Assembly: GCA_947167215.1 (NCBI GenBank)
Contig: CAMVHE010000001.1
Location: forward strand, 1 to 64,000
Origin: an uncultured Clostridia bacterium
Lineage (GTDB): Bacteria; Bacillota; Clostridia; Christensenellales; Aristaeellaceae
Length of the DNA: 64,000 nt
Direction: 5' to 3'
Below, piece by piece: positions 38,390 to 46,962 of the stretch (position 1 is its first letter; each line of letters begins with the position of its first letter). A model generated the notes under the pieces. It ran no database searches, had not been told where the DNA came from, and worked only from the letters and a program-made list of their open reading frames with translations. The translations under genes were made by a program, and so were the position numbers.

Positions 38390-39211
38390 TTAGATATCAT
38401 TATCATGATTATAATTGTATTTTCGTCCGAGGTCCGCGTACCGTCTCGTAATCCATTTGCAAATACCGTCAAGGCCAGGATAAATTAATCGTTCAGAAAT
38501 ATTTATATAATCTAATTTATCACGTATTTCCAACTTAATTTCCTTGGGAATAATGATACGTCTATAGGGAATATTGTTCTGACGTATGATGTCAGACAAA
38601 TAAACGCTAGGATCGGATACCACAGAAAAAAGAGCATACTGATTTGCAATTCTGTCTATCATAGAGGAAGGTTCAAAAAACAAAGCGTATGGCTTTTCGG
38701 ATAAAGCTTGCATAGCTTTAAAATCCGGAGCTGATTTTTCAAGCATCCCAACAGAGAAAATATTGCTGCCAGTATCTCGAAGTCTTTTATTAAGGTTTTC
38801 GGGAAGAAAACGATTAAAGAAAGTAACGTCGAGGCACCAGATAACGCCATCACGATCGTACTTGTTAATGTCTTCAGTTGCAAAATGGGCAGCTACCATA
38901 GGGGAATAAGTCCAGTCTAACAATCTAGTAGGAAGCCCATGATGTTGAGCTACAGGGAGTAATTTCCAGAAACCAGCATAATCAGAAAGCTCTGCATAGC
39001 CGTATTTTCTGAAGCTTCGAAAAACCTGAGCTTCCAAGGAAAGATCATGACCGCAGATACGATTCAGCAAGGGAATGAGATCCCAATTCATGTCAGCGGT
39101 TCCTCTATAAATCCTGTTATCACGATATCTGGATATCTTTGGATCCCATACATCGTCAAAAACAGCTTTCTGAAGCTCATCCCAGTTATGTACAACTATT
39201 TCTTTTTGCAT
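38390..39211 (-). CDS. FRG-domain protein
   Basis: The 273-residue soluble protein has the FRG domain in its first half: 'RIYRGTADMNWDLIPLLNR' (Y35-R36-G37 in place of Phe-Arg-Gly), then 'LLPVAQHHGLPTRLLDWTYSPMVAAHFATE', the most conserved part of the family. The second half ('QYALFSVVSDPSVYL', 'RRIIIPKEIKLEIRDKL') also matches longer FRG proteins. Biochemical function is not established, though members recur in accessory and defence-like regions and the fold has been compared with ADP-ribosyl transferases. It has its own promoter, stands between a tRNA pair and RNase HI, and has no partner gene. Its A+T content looks higher than that of its neighbours, so horizontal gain is possible. Confidence 0.82.
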   Translation of the reverse strand: MQKEIVVHNWDELQKAVFDDVWDPKISRYRDNRIYRGTADMNWDLIPLLNRICGHDLSLEAQVFRSFRKYGYAELSDYAGFWKLLPVAQHHGLPTRLLDWTYSPMVAAHFATEDINKYDRDGVIWCLDVTFFNRFLPENLNKRLRDTGSNIFSVGMLEKSAPDFKAMQALSEKPYALFFEPSSMIDRIANQYALFSVVSDPSVYLSDIIRQNNIPYRRIIIPKEIKLEIRDKLDYINISERLIYPGLDGICKWITRRYADLGRKYNYNHDNDI

Positions 39212-39262
39212 ATGAAACCTTTCCAGTATTTTTTCAAACGAAATAATTGAGAAACAAAGAGA

Positions 39263-39291
39263 ATTATAAATGAGAAAAAGACGATAGGCAA
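39263..39291 (-). promoter_or_regulatory. Promoter of the FRG gene
   Basis: On the minus strand TTGCCT (39286-39291), 17 bases and a perfect TATAAT (39263-39268). It is divergent from the rnhA promoter, only ten bases away. Confidence 0.7.
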
Positions 39292-39301
39292 GAAAAAGAG
39301 A

Positions 39302-39329
39302 TTGACAAAATAATTCAAAATGCTAAAAT
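39302..39329 (+). promoter_or_regulatory. Promoter of rnhA
   Basis: Perfect TTGACA (39302-39307), a 16-base spacer and TAAAAT (39324-39329). Confidence 0.8.
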
Positions 39330-39400
39330 CAAAAACATGCCATGAAAGCAATTCTCAGATTTGCTTATGTCAAAGAATGATTATGAAAGGGAACAGTTTA

Positions 39401-39844
39401 ATGAAAGAAGTCATCGTTTACACAGATGGTGCATGCTCAGGAAATCCGGGACCTGGAGGTTGGGCATGCGTATTGATCTATGGTGAACGTGTTTTGGAGT
39501 TATCAGGGTATATGCCAGAGACTACCAATAATCGTATGGAAATGTTTGCAGTTATTAAAGCTCTGGAAGCGCTAAAACAGCCATGCATTATAGATGTACG
39601 CTCTGATTCCGCATATCTCATCAATGCATTTAATCAGCACTGGATTTATAATTGGCAAAGAAACGGATGGAAAACTTCCGATAAGCGTCCAGTGGAGAAT
39701 CAGGATTTATGGAAACTTTTATTATTTTATATGCGGCAACATCAGGTGACTTTTCAAAAAGTTAAAGGACACGCTAGCGATAAATGGAATAATCGCTGTG
39801 ACGAATTGGCTACCGGTCAGATCAAAGAGCACAAATCGGTCTAG
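39401..39844 (+). CDS. rnhA: Ribonuclease HI
   Basis: The 147-residue enzyme cleaves the RNA strand of RNA-DNA hybrids. Catalytic residues are visible: D9 in 'YTDGACSGNPGPGGW', E47 in 'NNRMEMFAV', D69 in 'RSDSAYLI' and the final Asp in 'RCDELA'. The basic handle 'NWQRNGWKTSDKRPV' is present, as in E. coli RNase HI. I chose the ATG at 39401 with AAAGGGAA upstream; the longer frame would include part of the promoter. It has its own promoter and may be cotranscribed with the recombinase downstream, since no T-run follows the hairpin between them. Confidence 0.96.
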   Translation: MKEVIVYTDGACSGNPGPGGWACVLIYGERVLELSGYMPETTNNRMEMFAVIKALEALKQPCIIDVRSDSAYLINAFNQHWIYNWQRNGWKTSDKRPVENQDLWKLLLFYMRQHQVTFQKVKGHASDKWNNRCDELATGQIKEHKSV

Positions 39845-39859
39845 GGGAATAGAAGTTTA

Positions 39860-39891
39860 AGACTTCGCAAAACTCCGGTTTTACGAAGTCT
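39860..39891 (+). repeat. Strong hairpin between rnhA and the recombinase gene
   Basis: AGACTTCG-C-AAAAC, loop TCCG, GTTTT-A-CGAAGTCT forms an almost perfect 14-pair stem with one C-A mismatch. No T-run follows; instead the ribosome site AAGGAGGG of the recombinase begins three bases later. It may modulate translation or mRNA processing. Confidence 0.7.
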
Positions 39892-39911
39892 ACAAGGAGG
39901 GATTTGGTCCT

Positions 39912-41009
39912 ATGCCCAATAGTTATCATATAAAAACCCAAATTGATCGCAGTCGTCGTATTCAGGAACTCTTAAAAGAACTCCCCGATGTATGCTCTGA
40001 TTATTTTCTGGCTATTGAACAAGTTACCAGCACGCTCACCCGTATGAGCTATTGCTATGATTTACGTCTTTTCTTTCAGTACCTATCAAAGGAAATTCCA
40101 CGCTATAATGGTAAAGCAGTTCATGAATTTACCATTGAAGACATCCGCAAAATCACAAAGCAAGATATTGAACGCTTTGCCAGATATCTGTCACTCTACA
40201 TTAAGTCAGATTATGAATTTGATGAAAATGATGAAGATTCCGGGCATCTCCATGAGGTTACTAATCACGAATATGGAATAAAGAGAAAGTTCTCCTCCAT
40301 TCGGGCGTTTTATCGTTATCTGTTTAACGAAGGACTCATTGACAGTAATACTGCTGCTTTAGTTGCATTGCCCAAACTGCATGAAAAGCCCATTATTCAT
40401 TTAGATATTGATGAAGTATCAAGGATTCTTGATCTGGCAGAAAATGGCGCTGCATTACCTAAAACCTATCAAAAGTACCACAATATAACCGCTAAACGGG
40501 ATCTGGCACTCTTATCTATCTTTCTTGGGACTGGAATCCGAATCAGCGAATGCGTTGGTCTCAATATTGATGACATAGATTTTGAACAGAACGCCTTTCT
40601 CATCACCCGAAAAGGCGGAAAAGAAGTGATCCTGTATTTTTCAGATGAAGTTGCAGATGCGTTAAAAGACTATTATTCTGAACGTAAAAATATTGAAACC
40701 CTTCCAGGTCATGAAAATGCTTTCTTTTTGTCCATACAGCGCCGGAGAATTACCCAGCGTGCGGTCGAAAACATGGTCAAGAAATACGCCAGAATTGCTG
40801 CACCTCTGAAAAAAAAGATCAGCCCTCATAAATTGAGAAGTACCTTCGGCACCAATCTTTATCGTGAAACTGGTGATATTTATTTAGTTGCAGATGTACT
40901 TGGTCACTCCGATGTCAATACTACAAGGAAGCATTATGCTGCAACATCTGAAGAGAATCGTCGAATTGCAGCAGCTAAAACCGTTCTGCGCGGCGAACCC
41001 CATAAATAA
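39912..41009 (+). CDS. Tyrosine recombinase (XerC/D-like)
   Basis: The 365-residue site-specific recombinase has an N-terminal SAM-like core-binding domain (about 20-155) and the catalytic domain. The catalytic set is complete: Arg in 'GTGIRISECVGL', Lys in 'TRKGGKE', His-Arg in 'SPHKLRSTFGTNL', His in 'LGHSDVNTTRKHY' and the nucleophile Tyr in the same motif. It is longer than XerC or XerD (about 300) because of an acidic insertion near 100-125 ('YEFDENDEDSGH') and a segment near 190. It has no excisionase, phage or cassette neighbours. A chromosome-dimer or integron-like role are both possible. A terminator follows. Confidence 0.88.
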   Translation: MPNSYHIKTQIDRSRRIQELLKELPDVCSDYFLAIEQVTSTLTRMSYCYDLRLFFQYLSKEIPRYNGKAVHEFTIEDIRKITKQDIERFARYLSLYIKSDYEFDENDEDSGHLHEVTNHEYGIKRKFSSIRAFYRYLFNEGLIDSNTAALVALPKLHEKPIIHLDIDEVSRILDLAENGAALPKTYQKYHNITAKRDLALLSIFLGTGIRISECVGLNIDDIDFEQNAFLITRKGGKEVILYFSDEVADALKDYYSERKNIETLPGHENAFFLSIQRRRITQRAVENMVKKYARIAAPLKKKISPHKLRSTFGTNLYRETGDIYLVADVLGHSDVNTTRKHYAATSEENRRIAAAKTVLRGEPHK

Positions 41010-41010
41010 G

Positions 41011-41038
41011 AAAAAGAGGCATCAAGCCTCTTTTTTTT
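41011..41038 (+). terminator. Terminator of the recombinase gene
   Basis: AAAAAGAGGC, loop ATCAA, GCCTCTTTTTTTT two bases after the stop codon. The T-run ends at the stop of the convergent minus-strand gene. Confidence 0.95.
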
Positions 41039-41375
41039 ACACAAAATCGTATAGCTCTTGTGCCTCGTCAGAATTCTTGAAGATTTCGAAAACGGCATCC
41101 AGAATTTCATCGTCTTCTACAGTGCTGTAGATGATATCATTTGTGCCATCATCAGCTTCTTCACTCAGGAGAATTAAAGCCTGATTGCTATTGTCTTCTC
41201 TGGGCAACAGCACTACATATGTTGCACCTTTATATGCAATCTCTGCTAACAGATCACATTCAATTTCAGAGCCATCCTCATCAGTAAGAATGAGGGTATT
41301 ATCTCCATCCTCGTCTACGTATTCTTCTCCCAGCTGTTCTTCAACTTCATCCATACGTTCTTCATTGTCAATCAT
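41037..41375 (-). CDS. DUF1292-family acidic protein
   Basis: The product is a very acidic 112-residue protein. The DUF1292 core (YrzB-like) is visible as 'LILTDEDGSEIECDLLAEIAYKGATYVVLLP' followed by 'ALILLSEEA', then 'VEDDEILDAVFEIFKNS'. Function is unknown; in Bacillus the homologue lies beside yrrK and mltG. I chose the ATG at 41375, nine bases after AGAGGGG; other in-frame ATGs are too near that site or inside the leader. It has its own promoter. Confidence 0.85.
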   Translation of the reverse strand: MIDNEERMDEVEEQLGEEYVDEDGDNTLILTDEDGSEIECDLLAEIAYKGATYVVLLPREDNSNQALILLSEEADDGTNDIIYSTVEDDEILDAVFEIFKNSDEAQELYDFV

Positions 41376-41426
41376 GTGCATATCCCCTCTCTTGTCCTCC
41401 ATTTGTGATTCGAAACCACAGAACAA

Positions 41427-41455
41427 AGCATATCATAAAAGTCTATCTGTGACAA
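41427..41455 (-). promoter_or_regulatory. Promoter of the DUF1292 gene
   Basis: On the minus strand TTGTCA (41450-41455), 17 bases and TATGCT (41427-41432). Confidence 0.65.
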
Positions 41456-41528
41456 GTGTGAATTTGAACCTGATACAGGTCGATAAAAATGTATCTGTTT
41501 AGATCGAATCCTTGTGTTTAAATGATAC

Positions 41529-44500
41529 TCATTGCATAAATAAAGAGAATAATGATGTCTGATTTGTATCCGGTAATTTATTGAGACAGCCGCTCTCCCG
41601 GAGAAGGTCACAAAGGCTCTGCGTTACTTTCGTGCGCTTCATGAGATCTTCAACAGAGATGAATGGTGATTGTGTACGCGCTTCTACAATGCTTTCTGCA
41701 GCTGTTTCTCCGAGTCCTGGAATAGCATTAAAAGGCATGAGAATGGAATGATCGTCGATAACCTGAAATTTTGTAGCCATCGATTTTTCAAGATCAACAG
41801 GCAACAGATGTATCCCGCGGCAATTCATTTCGATCACCAGTTCAAGAACGACCATGAGCTCTTTGTCTTTCGCTGTAAGATCTTTGGGATTTGCAGATTC
41901 CAGCTCTTGATATTTTGCACGGAGTCCATCCAGGGATTGGCCACAGATAACAGAATCAAAAGCATCCGCACGTACCGTGTAATAAGCACAGTAATATGCT
42001 GCAGGACGGTGGACTTTGTACCATGCAATGCGTAAGGCCATGGTCACATATGCAACAGCATGCCCCTTTGGGAACATGTATTTGATCTTTTTGCACGAAT
42101 CGATAAACCAGTCAGGGACATTGTGCTCTATCATGCTGGATTCCATCTCCGGGGTCAGTCCTTTACCCTTTCTTACACTTTCCATTGTTTTAAAGGAAAG
42201 CTCCGCAGGTACACCGTAATCAATCAGAGCATTCATAATATCATCGCGGCAGCAGATACAGGAAGAAAGAGGTGCTATGCCTGCTTTGATGATTTCCTGA
42301 GCATTACCAATCCAAACATCTGTACCATGAGAAAGACCGGAAATGCGGATCAGTTCTTCCATAGAATGAGGTTTCGTTTCCTCAAGCATCTGCCGGACAA
42401 AGCGAGTTCCAAACTCAGGAACCCCGTAAGTACCGGTATTGGATCCGATATCCGCAGGTGTAACCCCAAGTGCTTCCGTTCCGGAAAACAATGAGATAAC
42501 ATCCGGATCGGTCAACGGAAGTGTTTTTGCGTCAATCCCAGTCAGATCTTCCAGCATACGAATCATCGTAGGATCATCATGACCAAGTACGTCGAGTTTT
42601 ACCAGCACGTCATGCATCGAACCGAAGTCGTAGTGCGTGGTAATAACAGGGCTTGTCATGTCATTGGCAGGATGTTGAATCGCAACAAACTGATAGATCT
42701 CGTACTCTTTCGGCAGTACTACCATTCCTGCCGGATGCTGGCCTGTGGTTCTCTTGACCCCGACGCATCCACTGGCAAGACGGTTCATCTCTGCCTCCGG
42801 TTTACTTATTCCCCTTTCTTCACAATAGTGTTTAACATAGCCGTAGGCAGTCTTTTCTGCAAGGGTGCCAATGGTACCAGCACGATAACAGTAACCCTTT
42901 CCGAAAAGCTCTTCGATATAGGCGTGAGCACGCGGCTGGTATACACCAGAGAAGTTAAGGTCTATATCTGGAACCTTATCCCCTTTGAAACCAAGGAAAA
43001 CTTCGAAAGGAATATCGAAGCCTTCACGGATTAATTCCGATCCACAGGTTGGACAGTACTTGATCGGAAGGTCAACGCCGACTTTGTATTTGCTCTTATC
43101 GACATTAAAATCAGCAGTTTTACAAACCGGGCAACGATAATGCGGAGGAAGTGCATTCACTTCCGAAATACCAACCAGATGAGCAACATAAGAGGAACCG
43201 ACGCTGCCTCGGGAACCAACCAGGTAACCATCTGCATTAGATTTTTTAACAAGCTTCTCAGCAATATTATAGAGGGTACCAAAGCCATAGCCTAAAATAG
43301 ACTTTAGCTCTTTTTCTTTCCGCGCAACGACGATCTCGGGTGGATTAGTTCCATAGAGTTCGAGAATCTTGGATTCACAAAGATTTCTGATATTATCTGC
43401 AGCATCTGGCCAGTAAGGCTGGAAGGTAGGAAGCCCCTGAGGATGCTTAGGATAAAGGGAAACCTCCCCTACCATATCCGCAATTTTGGCCGGATTGGTG
43501 ATTACGACTTCCCTGGCTTTAGCCTTTCCCAGATAGGAAAACTCGTCGAGCATTTCTTTCGTAGTTTTGAAATACAGGGGTGGCTGCAGATCTGCATCCT
43601 TAAATCCCTGCATGGACTGAATAATGCTCCTGAAAATAGAATCCTTCGGGTCCATGAAGTGGACATCCCCGGTTGCACAAACCGGAATACCGAGTTTATC
43701 ACCCAATTCTACAATTTTCTTGTTGAGTTTTCTCAACTCGTCATCATTTTCTACCCGACCCTCACGGACAAGAAACTCATTATTTCCAATCGGCTGAATT
43801 TCCAAATAATCATAGAACTTTGCAATCCGCTCCAGTTCCTCTTGCGGACGGTCCTCCAATACTGCACGGAAAAGCTCACCAGCTTCGCACGCTGAGCCAA
43901 CGATAATGCCGTTCCGATATTTCTCGAGAATATGCCGTGGTGTGTGAGGGCGTTTGCTGAAATAGTGAAGATGCCCCTCAGAAACAATACGATTCAGGTT
44001 TGTCATACCATCCTGCGTGGCAGCAATAAGGATAATATGGAATGACTCGCCAATTGCACCGGATGCAAGTTCGGAATTGATCTGATCAAGCTTCAGGATG
44101 TTTTTATCTTTGCATTCCATGAACATCCGATTGAGAACCAGTGCCGTTGCATGCGCATCATGTACTGCACGATGAGCATTTTTGAGGCTGACGCCCAGGG
44201 CTTTACAGATTGTACCTAATTTGTGCGTTTTCAGGTCAGGATACAAACGTCTCGAGAATTCCAGGGTATCTATTACGGGCATAGATATTGAAATTCCTAA
44301 TCTGTTGCATTCTTCTTTCAGAAAAGAGTAATCAAAACGGGCATTGTGAGCTGCAAATGCTGCCGTTCCTATGAATTCCAGCAGTTTCGGTATTTCAACG
44401 CTGGCGGGTTGTGCATCTGCGACCATGGTATCGTTTATGCCTGTAAGCTTGACAACCTCCGGTGGAATAGGCCGTCCAGGATTGACAAATTCAGAAAACT

Positions 44501-45887
44501 CTTCAACAATCTGGCCGTTACGGATGTGAATCGCGCCGATTTCTATGATCCTGTCTTTTTTAGGATTAAGGCCGGTGGTTTCGAAGTCTACAACGACAAT
44601 ATCGGAATCGATGGATCGGTCGTCTTCATTTTCAACAACATTAATTACATCCGTAAGGTATCCTTCCATGCCCGGTAAAAGCTTGATCTTCTTTTTGGAA
44701 GCCGTGGCAAATGCTTCCGGGAACGCCTGGACAACACCATGGTCCGTGATGGCGACAGCAGGGTGTCCCCACTTTGCCGCACGACCGATCAGATCCGCGG
44801 CACTTGTTATAGCGTCCATCTCACTCATATTGGTATGCATATGAAGCTCGATACGCTTTTCTTCTGCATCATCTATCCGTTCTTCTTTGAAAGAACGATT
44901 AATATCATTTACCGTCATGGTAAGTGCACCATGATTGAATTTATCCGGCTTCACTTCCCCACGCACTTTAACATAATTGCCTACTTTAATAGCAGAAATG
45001 ATATCATCAACTGCTTTCTTTTCTTCCGGAGTGGGTGGAGTAGGTTCTGCACTCTGGTCATCTTTCCGACGCATTTGTTTATGATAGCGAAGGAATGCCT
45101 TGCAGGAAATGCTGCTGGTAAAGTCCGTAATATCAAAACTGAGAAGGACCATTTCTCCCCCGCGCAGTTCTTTCGTTTCTGCCTTGAGAATTTCTCCGGT
45201 GAAAGCTACGTGGTCAGCTTCTTCTGTGATTTCACTAATGCTTACTGTATCCTGCGTAATGGCTCTTCCAAGGATCGGTTTGTTCTTATCTTTTTCTGCA
45301 TTATCTGCTTCCTGCTTCTTTAATGCTTCATTCTGGAAACGCATCATCTCAGCAAGTGCAAGTTCTTCTTCCGCTTCTCTGCGTTTACGGATTTCCGCCA
45401 GTTGATCTTCACGAATCTTCTGAGCCTGAAAACTGATATCAACCTGTGTTGAGAATACATCATAGATGAGGTTTTTTAAATAATTGTCCACTCCCTGCTG
45501 TCGCAGATATGGCGGAGCAATTTCATTGTCACAGAGAACCGTCAGTAAATGTCCATTGCATTCCAGTTGTGCAGATTGAATGAAAGGTACGCAAGAGGGA
45601 AAATGACGGCGTATGCAACGTATCATGAAAGGAGCATACGTTTGCGGATCATTCAAAAAATCATTCGCCAGTGAAGGCGAATGAATTCGAAGATTAACCC
45701 GTATAGGAGCAAAATTTTTACGCAGTGCTTTCTGAATCGCCAGAAACGGCTTTTCATCTACCAATACATCTGAGGAAAAATATACTGTAATAGCCTCTCC
45801 ATCTGGCTGAGCATGAACTCTTTCAAGGGTGAGATGACCAACCATCTCCCGCGCATCTCCATCAATTAAGGCTTGCCAGTTATTCAT
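41529..45887 (-). CDS. polC: DNA polymerase III, PolC-type alpha subunit
   Basis: The 1452-residue Gram-positive replicative polymerase carries its own proofreading. Order seen: an N-terminal domain, an OB-fold (about 220-340), a PHP domain beginning 'ELHMHTNMSEMDAITS' (about 345) that is interrupted by a DEDDh exonuclease ('VVVDFETTGLNPKKDRIIEIG', about 430-590), then the rest of PHP, a four-Cys zinc module ('CPVC' and 'CPTCG', about 920-950) and the palm with 'PDIDLNFSG' (about 975). The tail has a helix-hairpin-helix ('IPGLGETAAESIVEAR'). Length and domain order are normal. It is the last gene of the uppS-cdsA-dxr-rseP-ispG-polC set, an arrangement common in Bacillota. Confidence 0.98.
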   Translation of the reverse strand: MNNWQALIDGDAREMVGHLTLERVHAQPDGEAITVYFSSDVLVDEKPFLAIQKALRKNFAPIRVNLRIHSPSLANDFLNDPQTYAPFMIRCIRRHFPSCVPFIQSAQLECNGHLLTVLCDNEIAPPYLRQQGVDNYLKNLIYDVFSTQVDISFQAQKIREDQLAEIRKRREAEEELALAEMMRFQNEALKKQEADNAEKDKNKPILGRAITQDTVSISEITEEADHVAFTGEILKAETKELRGGEMVLLSFDITDFTSSISCKAFLRYHKQMRRKDDQSAEPTPPTPEEKKAVDDIISAIKVGNYVKVRGEVKPDKFNHGALTMTVNDINRSFKEERIDDAEEKRIELHMHTNMSEMDAITSAADLIGRAAKWGHPAVAITDHGVVQAFPEAFATASKKKIKLLPGMEGYLTDVINVVENEDDRSIDSDIVVVDFETTGLNPKKDRIIEIGAIHIRNGQIVEEFSEFVNPGRPIPPEVVKLTGINDTMVADAQPASVEIPKLLEFIGTAAFAAHNARFDYSFLKEECNRLGISISMPVIDTLEFSRRLYPDLKTHKLGTICKALGVSLKNAHRAVHDAHATALVLNRMFMECKDKNILKLDQINSELASGAIGESFHIILIAATQDGMTNLNRIVSEGHLHYFSKRPHTPRHILEKYRNGIIVGSACEAGELFRAVLEDRPQEELERIAKFYDYLEIQPIGNNEFLVREGRVENDDELRKLNKKIVELGDKLGIPVCATGDVHFMDPKDSIFRSIIQSMQGFKDADLQPPLYFKTTKEMLDEFSYLGKAKAREVVITNPAKIADMVGEVSLYPKHPQGLPTFQPYWPDAADNIRNLCESKILELYGTNPPEIVVARKEKELKSILGYGFGTLYNIAEKLVKKSNADGYLVGSRGSVGSSYVAHLVGISEVNALPPHYRCPVCKTADFNVDKSKYKVGVDLPIKYCPTCGSELIREGFDIPFEVFLGFKGDKVPDIDLNFSGVYQPRAHAYIEELFGKGYCYRAGTIGTLAEKTAYGYVKHYCEERGISKPEAEMNRLASGCVGVKRTTGQHPAGMVVLPKEYEIYQFVAIQHPANDMTSPVITTHYDFGSMHDVLVKLDVLGHDDPTMIRMLEDLTGIDAKTLPLTDPDVISLFSGTEALGVTPADIGSNTGTYGVPEFGTRFVRQMLEETKPHSMEELIRISGLSHGTDVWIGNAQEIIKAGIAPLSSCICCRDDIMNALIDYGVPAELSFKTMESVRKGKGLTPEMESSMIEHNVPDWFIDSCKKIKYMFPKGHAVAYVTMALRIAWYKVHRPAAYYCAYYTVRADAFDSVICGQSLDGLRAKYQELESANPKDLTAKDKELMVVLELVIEMNCRGIHLLPVDLEKSMATKFQVIDDHSILMPFNAIPGLGETAAESIVEARTQSPFISVEDLMKRTKVTQSLCDLLRESGCLNKLPDTNQTSLFSLFMQ

Positions 45888-45893
45888 TGTAAT

Positions 45894-46961
45894 TCAATCC
45901 TTTTCTCTTTCAGAAAGCATTTCATGAATTTCACGAATCAAAGTATCCGCCAGATCACCGGATACAGTGACGGGTTCCTTTCCCTTCCGTATCAGTAATC
46001 CTTTCCCGTTTCCTCCTCCGCAGATGCCAATGTCTGCTTCGCGTGCCTCTCCCGGACCATTAACGACACAGCCCATGACAGCAACGCTAATCGGAAGAGT
46101 ACAGTTTTTGAATTCTTCCTGGACCTTCTTCATGATGCCGGATACATCAATACAGGTTCTGCCGCAGGTTGGACAGCTGATATATTCAAAAGCATCATTG
46201 CGCAGGCCAATATCACGCAGAATTTCTTTTGCGGCATAGACTTCTTCGCAGGGATCACCAGTCAATGAAACACGGATCGTGTCGCCTATGCCTTCAAGAA
46301 GAAGGGTGCCAATACCAATGGCGCTTTTAATCTTTCCCTGTTCAGGGAGACCGGCTTCTGTAACCCCCACATGAAGCGGATAATCACAGGATTTTGAAGC
46401 AATACGATAAGCTTCAACACAATCCCGTACATTACTGGCTTTCATAGAAAGAACCATATCATAGAAACCGCACTGTTCGAGAAGCCTGGCATGCTCCAAT
46501 GCACTGTCTACCATACCCTGCGGAGTTACTCCGCCATATTTGGCAAGAATGTTTTTTTCAAGCGAACCGGAATTGACACCGATTCGGACAGGAATGTGAT
46601 GCGCTTTCAGACAGTCCGCCAGAATACGTACCCGCTGCTCTCCTCCAATATTTCCGGGATTAATGCGGAGTTTGTGTATTCCGTTTTCAATGGAAGCGAT
46701 TGCCAGCCGATAGTCAAAATGAATATCGGCTACTAAAGGCACGGGACTCTGGTCAACAAGGCTGCGAACCGCTTTTGCGCAGTCCTCATTATAGACAGAA
46801 ATTCGGACAATATCAGCTCCTGCAATGGACAATGCACGGATCTGATCAGCGGTGGCATTTATATCTGCAGTATCGGTATTGGTCATCGACTGAATGCTGA
46901 CAGGCGCATTTCCGCCGATAGCAATGTTTCCGACCTTTACCTGACGAGTTAACTTGCCCAT
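45894..46961 (-). CDS. ispG: 4-hydroxy-3-methylbut-2-enyl diphosphate synthase (flavodoxin)
   Basis: The 355-residue iron-sulfur enzyme of the MEP isoprenoid pathway converts MEcPP to HMBPP. The N-terminal TIM barrel starts 'VGNIAIGGNAPVSIQSMTNTDT', followed by 'HKLRINPGNIG'. The [4Fe-4S] cysteines are in 'ISCPTCGRTCID' and 'GCVVNGPGEA', with the ligand Glu in the latter. It starts one base after rseP and sits with dxr in the same transcript, so two MEP steps are coexpressed. Confidence 0.97.
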   Translation of the reverse strand: MGKLTRQVKVGNIAIGGNAPVSIQSMTNTDTADINATADQIRALSIAGADIVRISVYNEDCAKAVRSLVDQSPVPLVADIHFDYRLAIASIENGIHKLRINPGNIGGEQRVRILADCLKAHHIPVRIGVNSGSLEKNILAKYGGVTPQGMVDSALEHARLLEQCGFYDMVLSMKASNVRDCVEAYRIASKSCDYPLHVGVTEAGLPEQGKIKSAIGIGTLLLEGIGDTIRVSLTGDPCEEVYAAKEILRDIGLRNDAFEYISCPTCGRTCIDVSGIMKKVQEEFKNCTLPISVAVMGCVVNGPGEAREADIGICGGGNGKGLLIRKGKEPVTVSGDLADTLIREIHEMLSEREKD

Positions 46962-46962
46962 C

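Noticed and set aside
39860..39891. Hairpin before the recombinase as a terminator or dif site
   Set aside because: It has no T-run, and its arms do not match the 11-6-11 layout of dif. It is recorded as an unexplained repeat.
42060..43034. Plus-strand frames over polC
   Set aside because: They are antisense to the polymerase palm and zinc module, with no start signals.
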